Origin: Streptomyces sp. NBC_00457
GTDB taxonomy: Bacteria > Actinomycetota > Actinomycetes > Streptomycetales > Streptomycetaceae
Length of the DNA stretch: 64,000 nt
Direction of reading: 5' to 3'
Assembly: GCF_036014015.1 (NCBI RefSeq)
Contig: NZ_CP107905.1
Span: 6,882,001-6,946,000 of the forward strand
Shown here: piece after piece, positions 1 to 9,600 of the stretch
Layout of the letters: each line of letters begins with the position of its first letter
Position numbering within the stretch: position 1 is the first letter of the stretch
Notes under the pieces: model-generated
Database searches by the model: none
What the model saw: the letters and a program-made list of their open reading frames with translations, nothing else
Told to the model about the DNA's origin: nothing
Program-made: the position numbers and the translations under genes

Positions 1-2
1 TC

Positions 3-878
3 GACGAGGTCGGCCGTGCCGATGTCGCCGTGGTCGGCGTGCCGTTCGACTCGGGCGTCTCGTACCGGCCGGGCGCCCGCTTCGGCGGCAACGCGATCCG
101 TGAGGCGTCCCGGCTGCTGCGCCCGTACAACCCGGCGCAGGACGCGTCCCCCTTCGCGCTGGCGCAGGTCGCGGACGGCGGGGACATCGCGGTGAACCCG
201 TTCAACATCAACGAGGCCGTGGAGACGGTCGAGGCGGCGGCGGACGAGCTGCTGGGGACGGGGGCCAGGCTGATGACCCTCGGCGGCGACCACACCATCG
301 CGCTCCCGCTGCTCCGTTCCGTGGCCAAGCAGCACGGCCCGGTGGCGCTGCTGCACTTCGACGCGCACCTCGACACCTGGGACACGTACTTCGGCGCCGA
401 GTACACGCACGGGACGCCGTTCCGGCGGGCGGTGGAGGAGGGGATCCTGGACACCTCGGCCCTCTCCCACGTCGGTATTCGCGGCCCCCTCTACGGCAAG
501 CAGGACCTGGATGACGACGCCAAGCTCGGCTTCGGCATCGTGACGTCCGCGGATGTCATGCGGCGCGGTGTCGACGAGGTCGCCGACCAGCTGCGTCAGC
601 GCATCGGCGACCGCCCGCTGTACATCTCCATCGACATCGACTGCCTGGACCCGGCGCACGCGCCCGGCACGGGGACGCCCGAGGCGGGCGGCATGACGTC
701 GAGGGAGCTGTTGGAGATCCTGCGGGGTCTGGCCGGCTGCAACCTGGTCTCGGCGGATGTCGTCGAGGTGGCGCCCGCGTACGATCACGCCGAGATCACG
801 TCGGTGGCCGCGTCCCACACGGCGTACGAACTGACCACGATCATGTCCCGCCAGATTGCAGAGGCCCGCGCACAGTGA
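3..878 (+). CDS. Agmatinase/guanidinobutyrase-family ureohydrolase, 5' truncated
   Basis: This is a Mn-dependent arginase-superfamily hydrolase. The family removes urea from agmatine, guanidinobutyrate or related guanidino compounds. The reading frame is open to the left edge, so the N-terminus is missing; about 291 residues remain of a family length near 320. Metal-binding motifs are intact: [15 protein letters not shown] and SIDIDCLD. The stop overlaps the GTG of the next gene by 4 bp, which points to translational coupling with the ThDP enzyme. The family is clear from the motifs. The substrate is not: agmatine is the default annotation, but pairing with a ThDP decarboxylase-like enzyme would also fit 4-guanidinobutyrate. 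Confidence 0.9.
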   Translation, partial: DEVGRADVAVVGVPFDSGVSYRPGARFGGNAIREASRLLRPYNPAQDASPFALAQVADGGDIAVNPFNINEAVETVEAAADELLGTGARLMTLGGDHTIALPLLRSVAKQHGPVALLHFDAHLDTWDTYFGAEYTHGTPFRRAVEEGILDTSALSHVGIRGPLYGKQDLDDDAKLGFGIVTSADVMRRGVDEVADQLRQRIGDRPLYISIDIDCLDPAHAPGTGTPEAGGMTSRELLEILRGLAGCNLVSADVVEVAPAYDHAEITSVAASHTAYELTTIMSRQIAEARAQ

Positions 879-2557
879 CTCACGACCACGACCTGGTGCT
901 CCGTCCGACCGAGGCGCAGATCTCGGCCGCGCTGAATCCTCCCCCCGGCCGCAACGGCGGAGACCTGGTCGTGGAGACGCTGGCGGCGCTCGGCACGACG
1001 ACGGTGTTCGGGCTGCCCGGCCAGCACGCGCTCGGCATGTTCGACGCGCTGCGGCGGTCCGACCTGCGGTACATCGGGCTGCGGGTGGAGAACAACGCCG
1101 GGTTCGCGGCCGACGCGTACGGCCGGATCACGGGCGAGGCGGCACCGCTGCTGCTGTCGACGGGACCGGGCGCGCTGACGTCACTGGCGGCGCTCCAGGA
1201 GGCGGCGGCGGCTTCGGCGCCAGTCCTCGCGATCAGCAGCCAGATCCCGACGGCGGGGCTGGGCGGCGGTCGCCACGGCTATCTGCATGAACTCCCGGAC
1301 CAGGCGGCCTCGTTCAGGGGCGTGGTGAAGTCCGTCCACACCGTCCGTACGCAGTCACAGATCCCGTCCGCGATCGAGGCGGCCTGGAAGTCGGCGCTGA
1401 CGGCCCCGCACGGCCCGGTGTGGGTGGAGATCCCGCAGGACGTGCTGCTGGCACAGACCTCGATCCCGGTGGTGACGGGCGGCGACGCCTTCCCCGACGA
1501 GCTGCCGCCGCGCCCCGAACTGACGGCGGTGGCAGCCGACTTGCTGTCGAAGGCGGCCCGCCCGGCGATCATCGCGGGCGGGGGAGTGGTACGGGCGGAC
1601 GCGAGCGGCAAGCTGAGGCAGCTCGCGGAGATGCTCCAGGCCCCGGTGGTCACCACGCCCGGCGGCAAGGGCGCGTTCCCCTGGAAGCACCCGCTGTCGC
1701 TCCAGTCGTGGATCGAGGACCGGCACACCACGGACTTCCTGGAGGACGCGGACGTCCTGCTGGTGGTCGGCTCGGGTCTGGGCGAAGTGTCGTCCAACTA
1801 CCACACGTTCAAGCCGCGCGCCCGGGTCGTCCAGATCGAGGCCGACCTCGGCAAGCTGGAGTCCAACCACCCGGCACTGGGCATCCACGCGGACGCGCGA
1901 CTGGCGTTGCAGGCGCTGCTGGAGACGGTGGAGGAGCGGCCGGACCCGTCGGCGCCGGAGCGGGTGCGGGCGGTCCTGGCGAAGGTCTCCGAGCGCATCG
2001 CCGCCCAGGAACTCACCCTGGAACAGCAGGTGTTGGCGTCGGTGCGGGCGGCGCTCCCCGCTGACTCCCCGTCCTTCTGGGACATGACGATCCTGGCCTA
2101 TTGGGCCTGGTCCGCCTTCGACGCCAAGGGCCCCAACCTCCTGCACTCCGCCCAGGGCGCCGGCGGCCTCGGCTACGGCTTCCCGGCGGCGCTGGGCGCC
2201 GCGGCGGCGGACCCTTCGCGTCCGGTGCTGGCGGTGTCGGGCGACGGAGGCGCGCTCTACTCCATCGCCGAGCTGGCCACGGCCAAGCAGTACGACCTGC
2301 CGGTCACCTGGCTCATCGTCGACGACGGCGGCTACGGCATCCTGCGCGAGTACATGAACGACGCCTTCGGGGAGGCGACGGCGACGGAACTGACCCGGCC
2401 GGACTATGTGGCGCTGGCGGAGTCCTTCGGGGTCCCGGGGGTTCGTACGTCCCCCGAGACCCTGGAGACGGACCTGGCGAAGGCGCTGGCAGCGCCGGGG
2501 CCGTCGGTGGTCGTTCTGCCGGCTGTGCTGCGGATGTTCGCGCCTACGCACCTCTAG
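875..2557 (+). CDS. ThDP-dependent enzyme, acetolactate synthase/decarboxylase-like
   Basis: A 560-residue thiamine-diphosphate enzyme with the usual three-domain order: N-terminal PYR domain with the catalytic-type Glu72 in RVENNAG, central domain, and C-terminal PP domain with GDGG at about residues 456-459. The Asn pair common after the GDG motif is replaced by VDDGGYG. The GTG start overlaps the stop of the ureohydrolase gene (GTGA), so the two proteins are probably made together. Members of this superfamily include acetolactate synthase, benzoylformate decarboxylase and the 2-ketoarginine decarboxylase AruI, which has about the same length. I infer a guanidino-acid decarboxylase role from context only. 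Biosynthetic acetolactate synthase is less likely because no small subunit or ilvC follows. Confidence 0.85.
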   Translation: MTHDHDLVLRPTEAQISAALNPPPGRNGGDLVVETLAALGTTTVFGLPGQHALGMFDALRRSDLRYIGLRVENNAGFAADAYGRITGEAAPLLLSTGPGALTSLAALQEAAAASAPVLAISSQIPTAGLGGGRHGYLHELPDQAASFRGVVKSVHTVRTQSQIPSAIEAAWKSALTAPHGPVWVEIPQDVLLAQTSIPVVTGGDAFPDELPPRPELTAVAADLLSKAARPAIIAGGGVVRADASGKLRQLAEMLQAPVVTTPGGKGAFPWKHPLSLQSWIEDRHTTDFLEDADVLLVVGSGLGEVSSNYHTFKPRARVVQIEADLGKLESNHPALGIHADARLALQALLETVEERPDPSAPERVRAVLAKVSERIAAQELTLEQQVLASVRAALPADSPSFWDMTILAYWAWSAFDAKGPNLLHSAQGAGGLGYGFPAALGAAAADPSRPVLAVSGDGGALYSIAELATAKQYDLPVTWLIVDDGGYGILREYMNDAFGEATATELTRPDYVALAESFGVPGVRTSPETLETDLAKALAAPGPSVVVLPAVLRMFAPTHL

Positions 2558-2587
2558 TCCCGCAAGTCCCGCTGGTCGCGAGGGCGC

Positions 2588-3391
2588 TCACCAGATCGAC
2601 TCGACCCACTCCGGGTGGTCGATGAACGGGTTGCGGTTGCCCTGGTAGGTGTCGTAGATGACCTCGTTGCGGTTTTCCTCGAAGGTGCTCGGCGGGTCCT
2701 CGTCGTTCCACTGCTTCAGGACGGAGAGGCGGCCGTGGAACCGGGTGCTGCCGTTGGTGACGGCGTCGTTGGGCTCCAGGTCGGCCCAGCTGTCGTCGCC
2801 CTCGTAGCGGACGGCCATGTAGAGGATCATGCGGGCGACGTCGCCCTTGACGGCGTCGCGGGGCTCGAAGGAGTTCGAGTCGGTGAGGCTGCCGCCGGAG
2901 TTGGTGAAGCTGCTGCCGCCGTTGTCGAAGTCCTTGTTGCCGCGGATGCTGTTGACCTGGACGTCCTCGGGGCGCAGGTGGTGCAGGTCCGTGCCAGGGC
3001 CGGCCGAGGTGCCGAAGTCGCCGTGGGACTGCGCCCACGTGTGCTCGCGGTTCCAGTTGCCGGTGCTGCCTCCGTTCAGCGACTTGCTGCGGGAGATGCC
3101 CGAGTACAGCAGGATCACGTTGCCGCTGTTGTTCGGGTCCTGGTCCGTCACCTTCAGCGCGTTCCAGACCGCCGAGTACGACAGCTTCGTCTGGTCGCTG
3201 ATGATCGTGTGGAGCGAGCTCTTCAGCGCCGTACCGGTCTTGCCGATCGCGTCGGCGTAGTACGTGTCGTCGTACGCCGTGGTCGTGGCCGCGGCGGGGG
3301 TCGCGGTCAGCGTCGAGGCGGTGAGGCCGACCAGGACGGCCGCGGTGGCCAGAGCCACGGGCTTCCAGTGCCGGGTGCGTGTCGCCAGCAT
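2588..3391 (-). CDS. Secreted endonuclease I family nuclease (EndA/NucM-like)
   Basis: A 267-residue extracellular nuclease. Residues 1 to about 35 form a Sec signal peptide (basic start, hydrophobic stretch, Ala-rich end near TPAAATT). The mature part carries family hallmarks: NWNREHTWAQSHG with the probable catalytic His117, GDVARMILYMAVRY, and a C-terminal NRNPFIDHPEW block. The family degrades DNA or RNA non-specifically with a Mg-dependent His-Asn active site. The gene is monocistronic. Its upstream region holds two near-identical TCTACGCG-type 14-mers and two small palindromes, described separately, so it is probably tightly regulated. Role in nutrient scavenging or mycelial DNA turnover is inferred. 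Confidence 0.92.
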   Translation of the reverse strand: MLATRTRHWKPVALATAAVLVGLTASTLTATPAAATTTAYDDTYYADAIGKTGTALKSSLHTIISDQTKLSYSAVWNALKVTDQDPNNSGNVILLYSGISRSKSLNGGSTGNWNREHTWAQSHGDFGTSAGPGTDLHHLRPEDVQVNSIRGNKDFDNGGSSFTNSGGSLTDSNSFEPRDAVKGDVARMILYMAVRYEGDDSWADLEPNDAVTNGSTRFHGRLSVLKQWNDEDPPSTFEENRNEVIYDTYQGNRNPFIDHPEWVESIW

Positions 3392-3404
3392 GAGGGGGGT
3401 CCCA

Positions 3405-3528
3405 TCTACGCGGGTTGAATGGAGGCGGCAAGTGGGAGAGTGACATGGACATGTGGCGGTGTAAATGGACGCTGCGTGTCCATTCGGTGACCTGAAGCGG
3501 CAAATCGACCCTTGTCTACGCGAGTTGA
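3405..3528 (-). promoter_or_regulatory. Upstream region of the secreted nuclease with paired 14-mers and palindromes
   Basis: TCTACGCGGGTTGA (3405-3418) and TCTACGCGAGTTGA (3515-3528) match at 13 of 14 bases and are 110 bp apart. Between them lie ACATG-GA-CATGT (3443-3454) and AATGGAC-N7-GTCCATT (3464-3484). The arrangement looks like operator sites for one or more regulators. No factor can be named from sequence. Confidence 0.45.
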
Positions 3529-3538
3529 CACGCGGAAG

Positions 3539-3566
3539 CGGCCCCTGACCGGAAAGTCGGGGGCCG
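3539..3566 (-). terminator. Hairpin downstream of the DMT transporter gene
   Basis: Arms CGGCCCCTGAC and GTCGGGGGCCG pair with one mismatch around a CGGAAA loop. The hairpin lies about 40 bp beyond the stop of the leftward transporter gene and before the nuclease promoter. No T-run follows, which is usual for Streptomyces terminators. Confidence 0.6.
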
Positions 3567-3604
3567 TTGGGCCGGATCGTCAGCCGTTCCTCAATCGGCC
3601 GGTG

Positions 3605-4528
3605 TCATCGCTGACGATCACCGCTGACGAACACCAGCCCCAGCCCGAGGACGGCCAACCCGCACCAGGAGGCGGTCGGCAGGCGTTCGCCGAGGACGGT
3701 GACGCCCAGGACCGCGGCGACGGCGGGCTCGGCCAGGGTCAGTGACGTGGCCGTCGAGGCGGGGGTGTGGCGCAGCCCGTATCCGAAGAGCCGGTAGGCA
3801 AGCGCGACGGTGAACAGGGCGAGGTGGCCGGCCACCGCCGCGCCGCGTGCCGTGGTCAGCCACTGCGTGTCCACCAGCAGCACGAGCGGCAGGACGAGCA
3901 GCCCGGCCGCGCCGAACAGCACGCCCATCACCGCGTCGGACGCATGGCCGCGGGTGATGAGCCGACCGCCGATCAGCGAGTAGACGGCGTACGACAGTCC
4001 GGCCCCCGCGGCGAGCGCGACGCCCGTCACGTCCATCGGCGTGGCTTGACCGGTGAGTTCGGGGCCCAGTACCAGGAGCGCGCAGCCCAGGACGGCCGCC
4101 GCCGTGGCGAGCGTCCAACGTGCGGTGGGCCGGGACTGCCCGGTCATCCAGGACAGCAGTCCGGCGAAGACCGGTGCGCTGCCGAGCGCGATCACCGTCG
4201 TCACCGCGACGCCGGTGCGGGCCACCGCCGGATAGAAGGTGACCGGATATCCGGCCACCGCCAGCGCGCCCAGCACCAGCAGCCACCGCTCACGGCGGGT
4301 GCAGACGGCGGGCAGGGAGCGGGCGCCGCGGGAGGTGAGGAACAGCAGGATGCCGCCGAGTGTGAGCCCGGCGGAGCCGATCGCCGCCGCCGGGGCGCCG
4401 GCCGGGGCCAGGGAGGAGGCGGTGCCGGTCGTGCCCCACAGCACGGCCGATATGAGGATGGGCGCGGGGCCGGTGAGAAGGCGCGCGTCAGGGCGCGCGG
4501 GAAGCAGAGTGGTGGTGCGGTTCGGCAC
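3605..4528 (-). CDS. EamA/DMT-superfamily transporter
   Basis: A hydrophobic protein of about 307 residues with the two EamA repeats and roughly ten membrane segments expected of drug/metabolite transporters. Motifs include LISAVLWGTTGT in the first helix and EPAVAAVLGVTVLGERLP near the end of the second repeat, the usual EamA signature region. A GTG at 4528 is preferred because GGAAG lies 9 bp upstream; an ATG at 4582 in the same frame would add 18 hydrophilic residues with no ribosome site. The gene is divergent from the PAS-HTH regulator, which is its likely controller. Substrate unknown; amino-acid or metabolite export is typical for the family. Confidence 0.88.
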   Translation of the reverse strand: MPNRTTTLLPARPDARLLTGPAPILISAVLWGTTGTASSLAPAGAPAAAIGSAGLTLGGILLFLTSRGARSLPAVCTRRERWLLVLGALAVAGYPVTFYPAVARTGVAVTTVIALGSAPVFAGLLSWMTGQSRPTARWTLATAAAVLGCALLVLGPELTGQATPMDVTGVALAAGAGLSYAVYSLIGGRLITRGHASDAVMGVLFGAAGLLVLPLVLLVDTQWLTTARGAAVAGHLALFTVALAYRLFGYGLRHTPASTATSLTLAEPAVAAVLGVTVLGERLPTASWCGLAVLGLGLVFVSGDRQR

Positions 4529-4701
4529 GGTCGTGGTCTTCCGTCGTCGATGCGTCTGGGACTGGGTCCGAAACGGGCGCACGACGGGGCCGGGGAATCA
4601 GGAATCAAACCCTCAGCGTCTGCGCCCGGTCAGGCGCAGGGAGGGGGCGTGACGGCGTGCCAGTAGGTATTCACTCGGGGATCGTATCTCGTAGTACGGT
4701 C

Positions 4702-4735
4702 TGGACTTTACGTCCATGCGCTGGACGTTTACTAT
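4702..4735 (+). promoter_or_regulatory. Promoter and operator-like repeats before the PAS-HTH gene
   Basis: TGGAC-TTTAC-GTCCA (4702-4716) is an inverted repeat, followed by a further TGGAC half-site at 4722-4726 and GTTTAC. TTTACG (4707-4712) and TACTAT (4730-4735) are 17 bp apart and could be -35 and -10 for the rightward gene. Repressor binding here would block that promoter and could act on the divergent transporter gene. Confidence 0.5.
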
Positions 4736-4775
4736 AGTTGGTGTTCCGGGTTGGGAGTGACTGAGGGGCGGTGCG

Positions 4776-5426
4776 ATGGCCGACGACAGCGCGGACGCGA
4801 TCCTGGCGGCGTTGCTGCCGGTCATCGATGGGCTGGCGGAGACGTTCGGGCCGACGTGCGAGGTCGTGTTGCACGACTACCGGCGGGGTGAGCAGTCGGT
4901 CGCGGCGGTCTCCGGTGCGGTGACCGGCCGCAAGGTCGGCGGCGCGCTGAGCGAGATCGGGCTGGCCGTGCTGGCGCAGGGGGGCGCGGCGACGAACGAC
5001 ATCAACTACGTGACGCGCACGGGGGACGGGCGGATCATCAAGTCGTCGACCATGCCGTTGCGCGACGGTGCGGGCCATGTGTTCGGGGCGCTGTGCGTCA
5101 ATGTCGACGTCACGGCTCTGCGGCAGGCCGGCGACCTGCTGACGGCGCTGGCGGGGACGCCGCCCGTGCAGGTCACGGACACCACGTTCAGCAACGACTT
5201 CGACGACGTGGTCGACGCGCTGATCCGGGCCGAGGAGGTGTCACGCGGCAAGCCGGTGAGCAGTCTGACCCGGGTGGAGCGGCTGGCCCTCCTCCACGTC
5301 CTGGACCGGCGCGGTGTCTTCACGGTGCGCAACGCGGTGCCGCGGATCGCCGAACGGCTCGGGGTGTCCCGCTCGGCGGTCTACGCGGATCTCAACGAGT
5401 GCCGCAGCGGCGAGGAGAGCCGATGA
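4776..5426 (+). CDS. PAS (YheO-like) and HTH transcriptional regulator
   Basis: A 216-residue DNA-binding protein. Residues about 8-115 resemble the YheO-type PAS sensor domain (start AILAALLPVIDGLAETFGP, then the segment SSTMPLRDGAGHVFGALCVNVD). Residues about 155-210 form the HTH_22-type domain with IAERLGVSRSAVYADL as the recognition region. DauR and YheO belong to this family; some members respond to amino acids. The gene is divergent from the DMT transporter, with TGGAC repeats in the shared promoter region, so local control of the exporter is the simplest reading. The effector is unknown. Confidence 0.85.
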   Translation: MADDSADAILAALLPVIDGLAETFGPTCEVVLHDYRRGEQSVAAVSGAVTGRKVGGALSEIGLAVLAQGGAATNDINYVTRTGDGRIIKSSTMPLRDGAGHVFGALCVNVDVTALRQAGDLLTALAGTPPVQVTDTTFSNDFDDVVDALIRAEEVSRGKPVSSLTRVERLALLHVLDRRGVFTVRNAVPRIAERLGVSRSAVYADLNECRSGEESR

Positions 5427-5501
5427 CGGTGCCCTGGTCGCGAGCCGACGCTTCATGAGCCGGTCTCCCCTCCGTCACCGGCCCGCCCTACGGTGGCGCC
5501 C

Positions 5502-6527
5502 ATGCGTCTGAGAACCGTACTCGCGACCGCCACCGCCGGCCTGGCGGCGGCCACCTGCCTCACCGCCGCAGGGCCCGCCAACGCGGGCGAGAATCACGCC
5601 TGTTCGCCCTCCGTCGCCATCCAGGGCTTCTCCGACGCCCTGGACAAGACGACGTACCAGGGCACCTATGTCGGCAACTTCTCCGCGCTCGCCGTGGACC
5701 GGAACGGCGACCTCGCCGCGCTCAGCGACCGCTCGTCGCTGTTCACGCTGGACCGCAGGACCCTCCAGCCGAAGTCCGTCGTCCAGCTCGCCGACGAGAA
5801 CGGCACCGCGCTGGACTCCGAGGGCCTGGTCGTGGAGCGGGACGGCACCCGGCTCATCAGCTCCGAGACCGAGCCGTCCGTACGCCGCTACTCCCGCGAC
5901 GGCAAGATCCTCGACCGTCTGCCGGTACCGGCCTCTCTCCAGGTCGCCCCGGCCGGGCGGGCCGTCACCAACGGCACCTTCGAGGGCCTGACCATGCTCC
6001 CCGGCGGGCGCACCCTGCTCGCGTCGATGGAGTACGCGCTGTCCGGCGACACCGCCGGCATCGTCCGCTGGCAGACCTGGAAGCGGCACCACGGCACCTT
6101 CGGGCTCGGCGCCCAGTACGCCTACCGGGCCGACACCGGCCTCGGCGTCCCCGAGGTCACCGCGCTGCCCGACGGCCGGTTCCTCGTCCTGGAGCGCGGC
6201 TTCACCTCCGGCGTCGGCAACACCGTCCGCCTCTACCTCGCCGACCCGCGCCGCGCGACCGACACCGGCGGCATCGACACGCTGACCGGCCAGGACGGCG
6301 TACGGCTGGTCAAGAAGACCCTCCTCGCCGACCTCGTGAACTGCCCGACACTCGGCGCGACCGCCAAGCAGCCCCAGCCCAACCCCCTCCTCGACAACAT
6401 CGAGTCCATGACGATCACCGGCTGGACCAAGGGCCGCCTGAAGGTACTGCTGGCCAGCGACGACAACCAGAACGCGACACAGACGACGCGCTTCTACGAT
6501 CTCCGGGTAAGCACAGCGCCCCGTTAG
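5502..6527 (+). CDS. Secreted esterase-like activity of phytase family protein
   Basis: About 341 residues with a Sec signal peptide (RLRTVLATATAGLAAATCL through the AGPANAGE region) and a beta-propeller-like body of the phytase-like domain family: FSALAVDRNGDLAALSDRS, LDSEGLVVERDG and NIESMTI. The ATG at 5502 has GGTGG 6 bp upstream; a GTG three codons earlier is also in frame. The family is thought to act on phosphoesters, but activity is not predictable here. The TAG stop lies inside the loop of the dispersed repeat hairpin that follows, so the last residues are encoded by the repeat. Confidence 0.82.
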   Translation: MRLRTVLATATAGLAAATCLTAAGPANAGENHACSPSVAIQGFSDALDKTTYQGTYVGNFSALAVDRNGDLAALSDRSSLFTLDRRTLQPKSVVQLADENGTALDSEGLVVERDGTRLISSETEPSVRRYSRDGKILDRLPVPASLQVAPAGRAVTNGTFEGLTMLPGGRTLLASMEYALSGDTAGIVRWQTWKRHHGTFGLGAQYAYRADTGLGVPEVTALPDGRFLVLERGFTSGVGNTVRLYLADPRRATDTGGIDTLTGQDGVRLVKKTLLADLVNCPTLGATAKQPQPNPLLDNIESMTITGWTKGRLKVLLASDDNQNATQTTRFYDLRVSTAPR

Positions 6528-6559
6528 GGGCGCGGGGAACTGCGCGCTCAGCCCCCACG
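6516..6559 (+). repeat. Dispersed intergenic repeat, short form, copy 1
   Basis: Arms GCGCCCC (6516-6522) and GGGGCGC (6527-6533) flank GTTA, followed by GGGGAACTGCGCG and CAGCCCCCAC. The hairpin may terminate the phytase-like gene, whose stop codon lies in it. Related copies occur at 14504, 40832, 42464, 42512 and 61059. Confidence 0.8.
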
Positions 6560-6651
6560 GCGCCGCACCCGAAGCCACACCGGAGGGATGAAATCCGCTC
6601 GCCGCGGCGTTGGTGCCTTCCGTAGATCCAACAGAACGGGGAGGCACCGAC

Positions 6652-9600
6652 GTGGCAGCGCGGCAGGGGCAAGGCTGGGCGCGAAGGCTGTGGGCGTACG
6701 CCTGGCGTTACCCCAAGGACGTCGTCCTGGCCCTCGGCGCCTCGCTCGTCGGCATGGCCGTCATGGCGCTGGCCCCGCTGATCACCAAGGTGATCATCGA
6801 TGACGTGATCGTCGGTCACAGCCGGTCCATGGCGGTCTGGGCGGGCGCCCTCATCGGCGCCGCACTCCTCGTCTACGTCCTCACCTACATCCGCCGCTAC
6901 TACGGCGGCCGTCTCGCCCTCGACGTCCAGCACGACCTGCGGACCGAGATGTACGGCACGATCACCCGCCTCGACGGCCGCCGGCAGGACGAGCTGTCCA
7001 CCGGTCAGGTCGTCGGCCGGGCGACCAGCGACCTCCAGCTGATCCAGGGCCTGCTCTTCATGCTCCCGATGACCATCGGGAACTTCATGCTCTTCCTGAT
7101 CTCCCTGGTCATCATGGCGTGGCTGTCGCTCCCGCTCACGCTGGTCGCCCTCGCGGTCGCGCCCGCGATCTGGTTCATCGCCAAGCGCAGCCGCACCAAG
7201 CTGCACCCTGCGACCTGGTACGCCCAGGCCCAGGCGGCGGCCGTCGCGGGCGTCGTCGACGGCGCCGTCAGCGGCGTACGCGTGGTGAAGGGGTTCGGGC
7301 AGGAGGACCAGGAGACCGGGAAGCTGCGGGAGGTCGGCCGCAGGCTCTTCGCGGGGCGGCTGCGCACGATCCGGTTCAACTCGAAGTACACCCCCGCCCT
7401 CCAGGCCGTCCCCGCCCTCGGCCAGGTCGCGATGCTCGCGCTCGGCGGCTGGCTCGCGGTCCGCGGGCACATCACGCTCGGCACGTTCGTCGCCTTCTCC
7501 ACCTACCTCGCCCAGCTCGTCGGCCCGGTCCGCATGCTCGCCATGGTCCTCACCGTCGGCCAGCAGGCCCGCGCCGGCACGGAACGCGTCCTGGAACTGA
7601 TCGACACCGAGCCGGCGCTCGAGGACGGCCACAAGACGCTGCCCGCCGACGCGCCCGCCACCGTCGAGTTCGACGACGTCTCCTTCGGCTACGAGGGTGC
7701 CCTGGGCAAAACCACTCCTGTTCTCGACGGGCTGAGCTTCGAGATCCACCCCGGCGAGACCCTCGCCGTCGTCGGCTCCTCCGGCTCCGGCAAGTCGACG
7801 GTCTCGCTGCTGCTGCCCCGGTTCTACGACGTCACCCACGGCGCCGTCCTCATCGGCGGCCACGATGTCCGCGAGCTGACCCTCGACTCGCTGAGGGCCG
7901 CGATCGGGCTGGTCCCCGAGGACTCCTTCCTCTTCTCGGACACGGTCCGCAGCAACATCGCGTACGGCCGTCCCGACGCGACGGACTACGAGATCGAGGC
8001 CGCCGCCCGCGCCGCCCAGGCGGACCGCTTCATCAGGGACCTCCCCGACGGCTACGACACCAAGGTCGGCGAGCACGGCCTCACCCTCTCCGGCGGCCAG
8101 CGCCAGCGCGTCGCCCTCGCCCGCGCGATCCTCACCGACCCGCGGCTGCTCGTCCTCGACGACGCCACCTCCGCCGTGGACGCCCGCGTCGAGCACGAGA
8201 TCCACGAGGCCCTGAAGCACGTCATGGAGGGCCGGACCACCCTCCTCATCGCCCACCGCCGCTCCACCCTCAACCTCGCCGACCGCATCGCCGTCCTCGA
8301 GAACGGGCGCCTTGCCGACATCGGCACCCATGACGAACTCCAGCAGCGGTCGGCTCTCTACCGCCGGCTCCTCACCGACCCGGACGAACTCGGCGGCGTC
8401 TCGCCCGGCCACGCCCAGCCCGCCTGTCCGCAGGAGGACACCTCCGTACGGGACGAGCTGGACGCCGAGTTCGATGCCGAGCGCGGCATCACGCCCCGGC
8501 TGTGGGCGGGCGAGCGCACCCCGCGCGACCTCGCGATGGACGGCACCCCGGCCACCCCCGAACTCCTCGCCCAGGTGGACGCGTTGCCCCCGGCGACCGA
8601 CACCCCGGAGATCGACGAGGCACGCGCCGTGCGAGCCGAGGAGAGCTACGGACTGCGCAGGCTGCTGCGCGGCTTCGGCCTGCCCCTCCTCGTCAGCCTC
8701 TCCCTCGTCGCCGTGGACGCGGGTATGGGGCTCCTCCTGCCCGTCCTGATCCGGCACGGCATCGACAGCGGTGTCTCGGAGATGGCCCTCGGCGCGGTCT
8801 GGGCGGCCGCGCTGCTCGGGCTGCTCACCGTCGTGATCCAGTGGGCGGCGCAGGTCGGCGAGACCCGGATGACCGGGCGCACCGGCGAGCGCGTGCTGTA
8901 CTCCCTGCGCCTGAAGATCTTCGCCCAGCTCCAGCGGCTCGGACTCGACTACTACGAGCGTGAGTTGACCGGCCGGATCATGACGAGGATGACGACGGAC
9001 GTCGACGCCTTGTCGACGTTCCTCCAGACCGGCCTGGTCACGGCGTTCGTCTCGGTCGTCACGTTCTTCGGCATCATGGTCGCCCTGCTGGTGATCGACG
9101 TACAGCTGGCGCTGCTCGTCTTCGCCACCCTCCCGCCGCTGATCCTCGCCACGGTCTTCTTCCGCCGGGCGAGCGTGAAGGCGTACGAACTGGCCCGGGA
9201 ACGCGTGTCGGTGGTCAACGGCGACCTCCAGGAGTCGGTGTCCGGGCTGCGGATCGTGCAGGCGTTCCGGCGTGAGCGGGACGGCGGGCGGCGCTTCGCG
9301 GAGCGGAGCGACAGTTACCGTCAGGCCCGTATCCGGGGTCAGTGGCTGATCTCGGTGTACTTCCCCGGCGTGCAGCTGCTGTCGTCGGTCGCCGCGGCCG
9401 CCGTGCTGATCGTGGGTGCCGGGCGGGTCGACAACGGCACGCTCACCACGGGCGCGCTGGTGGCGTACCTCCTCTACATCGACCTGTTCTTCGCCCCTGT
9501 CCAGCAGCTTTCCCAGGTCTTCGACGGCTACCAGCAGGCGACGGTCTCGCTGGGCCGCATCCAGGAGCTGCTCCAGGAGCCGACGTCGACGAAGAGCGCC

